Assembly (NCBI GenBank): GCA_964245015.1
Contig: CAXTMA010000090.1
Location: forward strand, 1-14,123
From: RH-AL1 sp964245015
GTDB taxonomy: Bacteria; Pseudomonadota; Alphaproteobacteria; Rhizobiales; Beijerinckiaceae
Length of the DNA: 14,123 nucleotides
Direction of reading: 5' to 3'
This document shows positions 6,433-12,224 of the stretch, piece by piece. A program made the position numbers and the translations under genes. Under the pieces are notes generated by a model. The model was not told the DNA's origin. It ran no database searches and saw nothing but the letters and a program-made list of their open reading frames with translations. How positions within the stretch are numbered: position 1 is the first letter of the stretch; every line of letters starts with the position of its first letter.

Positions 6433-8492
6433 ATGTCATCGATCTCGAACCTGTCGCTTGCCCTGACAGCGAGCCTTTCGACCACGCAGATCGCGGCCTT
6501 GAGTTCGACAAACGTCAGTGCCCTCACCTCCGCCCAGATCGGCGTGCTGTCGGCGGCGCAGATCGCGGCGATCAACACCACCGGCCTGCAAGCGCTCCAT
6601 TCCTCGCAGATCACCGCCATCTCGGCCAAGGCGATCGCCGGCCTGACCTCGTCGGCCATCGTGGCCCTCGCGGAAACGGCCAATGGCAGCGGGCACGTCC
6701 TCGACGCCTTCACCACAGCGCAGATCGGGCAGCTCACCGCCGCCCAGCTGACACCCGCCGCGCTCAACAACCTGGGCACGGCCGAGGTGGGCGACCTGTC
6801 CGCGACGCAGATCAAGAGCCTCACCGTCGCCCAGCTCAACGGGGCAACGGCGACCACGGTCGGCGCACTGACGGCCGCGCAGGTCGGCGCCCTCACATCC
6901 AGCCAGCTTGCCGGCCTGACCACGACCGTCCTCGACACCCTGACCGCCACGCAGGTCGGCGAGCTGACGTCGACGCAGGTCAAAAGCCTCACCGTCGCCC
7001 AGCTCAACGGTGCTTCGGCGTCCACCATCACCGCTTTGAGCACGGCGGAGGTCGGCGCCCTCGCCACCACCCAGCTTGCCGGACTCAGCGCCACCACCCT
7101 GGTGACGCTCGGCTCCAGCGACCTCGCGCAGCTCACGTCGACGCAGGTGGACGCCCTTTCCGTCTCGGCCCTGACCTCCGGCGCGCTGACCGCGCTGGGC
7201 GCGACACAGGTCGGCCAGCTGTCCGCCGCCCAGATCGGCGGGCTGAGCACCACCGCGTTGAACAGCCTGAGCGCCACGGAAGTGTCGGCGTTGACGACGA
7301 CGCAGGTGAAGGGCCTCGGCGCCGCCCAGATCAATGCCGCCTCGACCACTGTGCTGGGCGCGCTCGCGGCAACGCAGATCGCCGCCCTGCCCACCGACCA
7401 GCTTGCCAAGGTGACGACGACCGCGCTGAACGCCCTGACCACCGCCCAGGTCGGCGAGCTGACCACGTCGCAGGTCGCCAGCCTCACCGCTTCCCAGATC
7501 AACGGCCTCTCGTCGCCTCATCTGCAGGCGCTGGGCACGACCCAGATCGACGCCCTCACCAACGCCCAGACCGGCGCCTTGAGCACCACGGCGCTCAACG
7601 CCCTCACCACCGCGCAGGTCGGCGAGCTGACNNNNNNNNNNNNNNNNNNNNNNNNNNNNNNNNNNNNNNNNNNNNNNNNNNNNNNNNNNNNNNNNNNNNN
7701 NNNNNNNNNNNNNNNNNNNNNNNNNNNNNNNCGCAGGTCGGCGAGCTGACCACGACGCAGGTCAAGGGCTTCAACGTCGCCCAGCTCAACGCGGCCTCGC
7801 CGGCCACCCTGCAGGCGCTCACCACCGATCAGGTCGGCGCCCTCACCCTTGGCCAGATCGGCGGCCTGAGCACCACGGCGCTGAACAGCCTGACCACCGC
7901 GCAGGTCGGCGAGCTGAGCACGACGCAGGTCAAGGGGCTCACAGCCGCCCAGCTCAACGGCCTTTCGACGACCAATCTCGATGCGCTCACCGCCGGCCAG
8001 GTCGGCGCCCTCACCGGAACGCAGGTCGGCGGACTGACCGCCGCCACGCTGGTCTCGTTCGGCACGTCCAACCTCGCCAACCTGTCGACGACGCAGGTCG
8101 CCGGCTTGTCAACAGCGGCCCTGACCACGGCCGGGCTGGTCGCGCTGGGCGCCACGCAGATCGGCGCGCTCTCCGCCAGCCAGATCGGCGGCCTGAGCAC
8201 CACCGAAGTGAACAGCCTGAGCACGGCGGAGGTGGCCGCGCTGTCGTCGACGCAGATCAAGGGGCTCACGGCCGTTCAGATCAATGCCGCTTCCACGGCG
8301 ACCCTCAACGCGCTGACCGCGACCCAGGTCGGCGCCCTCACCGGCACGCAGATCGGTGGCCTGACCGTGACCACGCTCAACAATCTGCCGACCTCCGACC
8401 TCAGCGCCCTGACGTCGTCTCAGGTCAATGCCATCAGTGCGACGGTCTTCAACCAGCTCAACAGCGCCACCCTGGCCTACCTCGAAAGCTGA
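6433..8492 (+). CDS. Ser/Thr-rich octapeptide-repeat protein, interrupted by assembly gap
   Basis: This long protein is built almost entirely of eight-residue repeats with consensus L-[TS]-x-x-[Q]-[VIL]-x-[AG]. About 650 residues are visible, plus an unknown number lost in the N gap. The ATG at 6433 is preferred to the in-frame TTG at 6361 because GGAG precedes it at 9 bases and because the residues before it (Arg/Pro-rich) are unlike the rest, which contains no Arg, Cys or Trp. The protein opens MSSISNLSLALTASLSTTQI; no signal peptide or membrane segment is seen. It ends NSATLAYLES. The octads are grouped in sevens into 56-residue modules (see repeat entries). Each octad carries the T/S-x-x-Q pattern typical of a helix N-cap, so a solenoid of very short helices is a fair guess. 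The codon phase differs across the gap, but only because the gap is a fixed 100 N. Function is unknown; a surface, secreted or scaffold role is inference. The neighbour is a GT41 glycosyltransferase, convergent and 76 bases away. Confidence 0.85.
6796..7626 (+). repeat. Octad super-modules M1-M5 before the gap
   Basis: Seven octads make a 56-residue (168-base) module with an approximate order LTTTQVKG, LTAAQLNG, ASTxTLxA, LTxxQVGA, LTxxQIGG, LTTTALNS, LTTAQVGE. Modules start at 6796, 6964, 7132, 7291 and 7459. The module at 7132 is 53 residues long because one 13-residue unit (LSVSALTSGALTA) replaces two octads. Lysine is nearly confined to position 7 of the first octad. Before 6796 the repeats are more degenerate and hold another 13-residue unit (LTAAQLTPAALNN). 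Confidence 0.9.
7632..7731. other. Assembly gap of 100 N inside the repeat gene
   Basis: Exactly 100 N separate two contigs. The last 19 bases before the gap (7613-7631) and the first 19 after it (7732-7750) are identical, ending and starting in the same repeat position (QVGEL). If the contigs simply overlap by these 19 bases, the reading frame is continuous, giving QVGELTTTQVKG; otherwise an unknown number of repeats is missing. Confidence 0.97.
7746..8408 (+). repeat. Octad super-modules M6-M9 after the gap
   Basis: Modules start at 7746, 7914, 8082 and 8241 and follow the same seven-octad order. The module at 8082 is again 53 residues with a 13-residue unit (LSTAALTTAGLVA) in second place. 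Three consecutive modules at 7914-8408 (56+53+56 residues, 495 bases) match the three at 6964-7458 in order and length, showing a duplication of a 165-residue block. Comparing the two 53-residue modules by hand gives 35 identical residues. Confidence 0.9.
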
Positions 8493-8503
8493 GACCGCGC
8501 CCC

Positions 8504-8526
8504 GCGGCGGCGACCCCCGCCGCCGC
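8504..8526. terminator. GC-only hairpin between convergent genes, probable terminator
   Basis: GCGGCGGCG (8504-8512) and CGCCGCCGC (8518-8526) form a perfect 9-bp stem with a five-base loop, 12 bases after the stop of the repeat gene and 43 bases beyond the stop of the glycosyltransferase gene. No T-run follows on either strand, so termination may be weak or may need Rho. Its place between convergent genes fits a bidirectional terminator. Confidence 0.5.
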
Positions 8527-8544
8527 CTTCGCGACGCTTGGTTT

Positions 8545-8583
8545 AGGTTTCGCGGTCAGGTTTCGCGGTCAGGTTTCGCGGTC
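8545..8583. repeat. Three exact 13-base tandem repeats across the glycosyltransferase stop codon
   Basis: AGGTTTCGCGGTC occurs three times without a mismatch at 8545-8557, 8558-8570 and 8571-8583. On the minus strand the first unit encodes the last residues DRET of the glycosyltransferase and the junction with the second unit creates its TGA stop (8571-8569). The remaining units are untranslated. Confidence 0.95.
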
Positions 8584-10488
8584 GAGCCATCCGCGGTAGG
8601 CGTCGCGGTTGAACGCGCGATCGCCCAGCACGAGCTGCTTGCCCCGCTCGAAAAGATCGTCGGCGAAGGGCACGCCGGGCCGGGGCAGGCGGCCTCGGCG
8701 ATAGTCGTCGGCCATGTCGCCGTAGGCGCCTTCCAGCGAACGGGTCAGGCCCTCCATGTCGAAGAGCCGGCAGCCGCCGCGCTGGCCGGCGAGGAAGGCC
8801 TTCAGGGCCCGCACCTCGCCGCGGTGCGTCGCGAGGTGGATGGCCTTGCGCTCGTAGTCGCCGGCATCGGCGCAGATCAGCTCGCCCACGCCCGCCGCCT
8901 TCAGCAGGCTGGAGCAGACGCGGGACGCGAAGCCGTGGCCGGGCAGGGTCACGATGGGGACGCCCATCCACAGCGCGTCGGAGGCGGTGGTGTGGGCCCC
9001 GTAGGGCCAGTTGTCGAGGAACAGGTCGGCGAGGGCGTAGCGGGCGACGTGCTCCGGGTTGGCCTTGCGGGCGGCGAAGACGAGGCGGCCCGGCTCGATC
9101 CCGTGCCGGGCGGCGAAGGCGCGCAGGCGATCCTGCGTCGCCCCCGTGCCGCCGAGCAGCCAGAGCACGCTGTCGGGAACGGCCGCCAGGATCCTGAGCC
9201 AGCACGAGAACGTCACGGGCGTGATCTTCTGCAGGCCGTTGAAGGAGCAGAACACGAAGCCGTCTTCCGGCAGGCCTTCCCCGGCCCGCGTCGGCGCGGC
9301 GGCGACGCGGCGCTTGCGGTCGTTGGGCTGGTAGCAGGGCAGGCGGACGACCCGCTCCGAATAGAAAACCTCCGATCCCTGCGGAATGATCTGCTCGTCG
9401 GCGATGATGTAATGGTGGAAGGGCGTCCCCATCGTCGAGGGGAAGCCGAACCAGTTCACGTTGATCGGGGCAGGGCGCAGCGCGAACACCGCCGTCCGGG
9501 CATCGCGGGTGTAGCCGTTGAGATCGACCAGGATGTCGATGCCATCCGCCCTGATGCTGGCGGCGGCGGCGGCGTCCGAAAGGTCGGCGATGTCGAGCCA
9601 ATGGTCCACCGCGCCGGCGAGCCGCGCCTTGGTCGGGTCGTCGCGCTTGATCCCGCAGTAATAGGCGAAGATCTCGCAGCGGCGCCGGTCGTGCAGCTCG
9701 AACACCTCGCCCATGGCGAAGCCGACGGCGTGTTCGCGCAGGTCGGACGACACGTAGCCGATCCGCAGCCGTCCCGTCGCCGCCATCGTGAACGCGGGCT
9801 CGGGCTCGGATTTGGGCTCGGGGGCGGCGGCCGGACCCGGCAGATCGCGGGCGTAGCGGGCGGCGGTGGCGAGCTGCAGGCAGGGATCGTCGACGAGGCA
9901 GGCCAGCGACAGCGGCGACACGGCCTCGATGAGCTTGTCCCGGCCGATCGCCGGGGTGACCAGCACCGGCCATTTGGCCTGGCGCATGCGCAGCGCGATG
10001 AAATGCTGGATCACCTTGCCGTCGCTGGCCAGTTCGAGGCGCTGGCGAAGGCAGTCTTCCGCCGCCTCGTCCCGTTCCAGCGTTTCCAGCAGGCGCCCGG
10101 TGTTTTCCAGCGCGGTGATCTTCTGGTCGAAGGCTTCGCGGGTGATCGCCCCCAGGCTGTCGACCACGCCGAGCCAGCTTTGCACCGCTTCGGCGTTCTG
10201 CCCGAGCTTCTCGTGCAGCAGCCCGATGCCGATCCGGGCCGGGACGAAGTCCGGGCGCAGCCGGATCGCTTCGCGCAGGGCGATCACAGCTCCGGGAAGG
10301 TCGCCGCCGTCGCCGAGCACGACGCCGTAGTTGAAGAAGGCGCCGAACAGCGAAGGATCGGTGGGGTTGAACAGGATCCAGCGCTTGTAAAGCTCCGCCT
10401 TGGCGCCGGGGCCGCCCTCGGCGGCGTTGACCCGCTCGATCAGGTCGCTCAGCGGCAAGCCCGACAGATCGCCCGCGCTTCGGCTCAT
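8569..10488 (-). CDS. GT41 O-GlcNAc-transferase/SPINDLY-type protein glycosyltransferase
   Basis: This 639-residue soluble enzyme of the GT41 family (Glyco_transf_41, the fold of eukaryotic OGT, plant SPINDLY and bacterial HMW1C) is expected to move a sugar from a nucleotide donor to protein side chains. The N-terminal ~200 residues contain degenerate TPR-like helices (LFGAFFNYGVVL, PGAVIALREAIRLRPD, ARIGIGLLHEKLG), usually the acceptor-binding part. An Ala/Pro/Glu linker (215-235) leads to the catalytic region. Residues equivalent to those known in human OGT are present: His253 in GYVSSDLREHAVGF, Lys421 in FCSFNGLQKITP, and His499-Thr-Thr with Asp504 in YGAHTTASDALWMGVP. So it should be active. 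The donor sugar is not predictable. The ATG at 10488 is chosen because AGGAGG lies 5 bases upstream; a GTG one codon earlier is too close to it. It converges on the Ser/Thr-rich repeat gene, a candidate acceptor, and diverges from the RNA-repair operon. Confidence 0.93.
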   Translation of the reverse strand: MSRSAGDLSGLPLSDLIERVNAAEGGPGAKAELYKRWILFNPTDPSLFGAFFNYGVVLGDGGDLPGAVIALREAIRLRPDFVPARIGIGLLHEKLGQNAEAVQSWLGVVDSLGAITREAFDQKITALENTGRLLETLERDEAAEDCLRQRLELASDGKVIQHFIALRMRQAKWPVLVTPAIGRDKLIEAVSPLSLACLVDDPCLQLATAARYARDLPGPAAAPEPKSEPEPAFTMAATGRLRIGYVSSDLREHAVGFAMGEVFELHDRRRCEIFAYYCGIKRDDPTKARLAGAVDHWLDIADLSDAAAAASIRADGIDILVDLNGYTRDARTAVFALRPAPINVNWFGFPSTMGTPFHHYIIADEQIIPQGSEVFYSERVVRLPCYQPNDRKRRVAAAPTRAGEGLPEDGFVFCSFNGLQKITPVTFSCWLRILAAVPDSVLWLLGGTGATQDRLRAFAARHGIEPGRLVFAARKANPEHVARYALADLFLDNWPYGAHTTASDALWMGVPIVTLPGHGFASRVCSSLLKAAGVGELICADAGDYERKAIHLATHRGEVRALKAFLAGQRGGCRLFDMEGLTRSLEGAYGDMADDYRRGRLPRPGVPFADDLFERGKQLVLGDRAFNRDAYRGWLDRET

Positions 10489-10620
10489 CACGACCTCCTC
10501 GCCCGCGATCCCTGTCCCGGCGATCGTACCCCGGAGTTTGAGGGCGCGGGTCTTGCGCGGGCCTTGCGCGGGCCTGAAGGCGGGCCGGCGTTGCGGTGAG
10601 GTTGGCTCCAGGGTGGACGC
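10489..10620. promoter_or_regulatory. Divergent promoter region of the glycosyltransferase and RNA-repair genes
   Basis: This 132-base region lies between two divergent starts and should carry promoters in both directions. I see no strong hexamer pair; a TACGAT on the minus strand about 34 bases before the glycosyltransferase start could be a -10. It also holds two exact tandem copies of an 11-base unit, CTTGCGCGGGC, at 10552-10562 and 10563-10573. Confidence 0.4.
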
Positions 10621-10809
10621 GTGCCCGGCCGCGATGGCCGCCCATGGAACATCGCATCGATCGCCAAGCGCTGGAGCGCCAAGCTCCTCGCGCGTCCGGC
10701 GCAGAAGGGGCGCGAGCCCAACGACCGCGGCTTTTCCCGTCAGGTCCAGGGCCGGGTCAAGCGGATGGACCCCGAGGATCTCGATCGCTTGCTGCGCGGG
10801 GAGGACTGA
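10621..10809 (+). CDS. Small basic protein upstream of hen1
   Basis: This 62-residue protein starts at GTG, the only start in the open frame that begins at 10600, with AGGGTGG five bases upstream. Third codon positions are overwhelmingly G or C, which supports real coding in this genome. It is rich in Arg/Lys (IASIAKRWSAKLLARPAQKG, SRQVQGRVKRM) and ends in an acidic tail (DPEDLDRLLRGED). No membrane segment or known motif is seen. It ends 38 bases before the Hen1 ATG, on the same strand, so it is probably co-transcribed with hen1 and pnkp. A nucleic-acid-binding role would suit its charge and its neighbours, but that is a guess. The alternative is a conserved small protein unrelated to RNA repair. 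Confidence 0.6.
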   Translation: MPGRDGRPWNIASIAKRWSAKLLARPAQKGREPNDRGFSRQVQGRVKRMDPEDLDRLLRGED

Positions 10810-10847
10810 GCGTAAACGACACGCGCCCCCCGGGGATCGCGCCCGCC

Positions 10848-12224
10848 ATGTTCTTCTCCATCGCCACCACCCACCAGCCGGCGACCGACCTCGGCTACCT
10901 GCTGATGAAGCATCCCGAGCGCGTGCACGACATCGAGCTGGCCTTTGGACGGGGCAGCGTGTTCTTTCCTCAGGCCGAGCGCGAACGCTGCGAGGCCGCC
11001 CTGGTGCTCGACGTCGACCCCATCGGTCTGGTGCGCGGCCGCGGGCAGGGCGATGGTCTGCTCGACCAGTACGTCAACGACCGGCCCTACGCCGCCTCCT
11101 CGTTCCTGTCGGTGGCGCTGGTGCGCGCCTTCCGCTCGGCGATGACCGGCCGCTCCCGGGAGCGGCAGGCGCTGGCCGACGCGGCGCTGCCGCTGGAGAT
11201 GGTGGTGACGCCGGTGCCGGTGCGCGAGTCACAGGAGCTGGTGCATCGCCTGTTCGAACCCTTGGGCTGGCGCGTCGACGTGGAGCGCCTCGCCGGCGAG
11301 AGCGGCCCCTCGCGCTACGCCACGCTCAAGCTGACAGGCTCGGCCAAGGTCGCCGACGCGCTCGCCCACGTCTACGTGCTGATCCCGGTTCTCGACGACG
11401 ACAAGCACTACTGGGTCGGCGACGACGAGGTGGAGAAGCTGCTCGCCAAGGGCGGCGACTGGCTCGCCGGTCATCCCGACAGGGAGCTGATCGCCAGGCG
11501 ATACTTGAAGAGCCGTCGCGCGCTGGTCCGTCAGGCATTGGAAGGCTTGGCCCTGGCCCGACTGGCGCCGGAGGAGGAGGCCGACGCGGCGCCGGAAGGA
11601 GTGCGCGCCGGGCGCGAGGCGGCGCTGGAAGCGCCGATGAAGCTGCACGACCTGCGTCTCGACACGGTGGCGGCGGCGCTGGCGGACGCCGGCGCGGGCG
11701 TAGTCGCCGACCTCGGCTGCGGCGAGGGCAAGCTGCTGTTGCGCCTCGCAGGGAACAAGCGCTTCCGCAAGCTGATCGGCCTCGATGCCTCTTCGCGCGC
11801 GTTGGAGCGGGCGGCCGACCGGCTCAAGCTCGGCGACACGCGCGAGCGCATCACCCTGCTGCATGGGGCGCTGACCTACCGCGACGCCCGCTGGCACGAG
11901 GCCGACGCGGTCGCCCTGGTCGAGGTGATCGAGCACCTCGACGCGGACCGCCTGCCGGCGCTGGCCGACGTGGTGTTCGGCGCCGCCCGGCCCAGGATCG
12001 TCGTGGTGACGACGCCCAACGCCGACCACAACGCGCTCTTTCCCACCCTGCCGGCCGGCAGCCTGCGCCATCCCGACCATCGCTTCGAATGGAGCCGTCG
12101 CGCCTTCGCCGACTGGGTGGCCGGCATCGAGGCGCAGTACGGCTACGCCGCGACGCTGTCGGGCATCGGCGCGGATGATCCGACCTACGGCCCGGTGACG
12201 CAGATGGCGGTGTTCGCCAGATGA
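10848..12224 (+). CDS. hen1: Hen1, 3'-terminal RNA ribose 2'-O-methyltransferase
   Basis: Bacterial Hen1 methylates the 2'-OH of the 3'-terminal ribose at a cleavage site in RNA before Pnkp seals it, so that the repaired RNA (for example tRNA cut by a ribotoxin) resists being cut again. The 458-residue product has the full two-part layout. The N-terminal domain unique to bacterial Hen1 runs over residues 1-240 (TTHQPATDLGYLLMKHPERV, YVNDRPYAASSFLS, AHVYVLIPVLDDDKHYWVG). The SAM-dependent methyltransferase follows, with DLGCGEG at 288-294. The metal-binding set known from Clostridium thermocellum Hen1 is present: Glu359, Glu362 and His363 in EVIEH, with a further His at 408 or 411 in RHPDHRFEW. 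The ATG at 10848 matches the usual MFFSIATTH-type start; upstream in-frame sequence is not Hen1-like. The ribosome binding site is weak. The stop overlaps the pnkp start as ATGA, indicating translational coupling. Confidence 0.95.
   Translation: MFFSIATTHQPATDLGYLLMKHPERVHDIELAFGRGSVFFPQAERERCEAALVLDVDPIGLVRGRGQGDGLLDQYVNDRPYAASSFLSVALVRAFRSAMTGRSRERQALADAALPLEMVVTPVPVRESQELVHRLFEPLGWRVDVERLAGESGPSRYATLKLTGSAKVADALAHVYVLIPVLDDDKHYWVGDDEVEKLLAKGGDWLAGHPDRELIARRYLKSRRALVRQALEGLALARLAPEEEADAAPEGVRAGREAALEAPMKLHDLRLDTVAAALADAGAGVVADLGCGEGKLLLRLAGNKRFRKLIGLDASSRALERAADRLKLGDTRERITLLHGALTYRDARWHEADAVALVEVIEHLDADRLPALADVVFGAARPRIVVVTTPNADHNALFPTLPAGSLRHPDHRFEWSRRAFADWVAGIEAQYGYAATLSGIGADDPTYGPVTQMAVFAR

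Noticed and set aside
6796..8408. The regular 24-base and 168-base repeats as a CRISPR array
   Set aside because: The repeats are diverged, contiguous, in frame and coding; there are no unique spacers between identical repeats and no cas genes.
4692..8492. A single 1266-residue plus-strand frame running from inside the permease into the second half of the repeat protein
   Set aside because: The first two thirds are an Arg-rich out-of-frame shadow of the permease and the first half of the repeats. It joins the true repeat frame only because the 100-N gap shifts the phase.
8428..10599. A 723-residue plus-strand frame opposite the glycosyltransferase
   Set aside because: It is an antisense shadow: the composition is random-like and the minus strand encodes a clear GT41 enzyme with its own ribosome binding site.
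10400..12178. A 592-residue plus-strand frame overlapping hen1
   Set aside because: It is Arg/Gly/Ala-rich and structureless, whereas the hen1 frame carries all the family's motifs.
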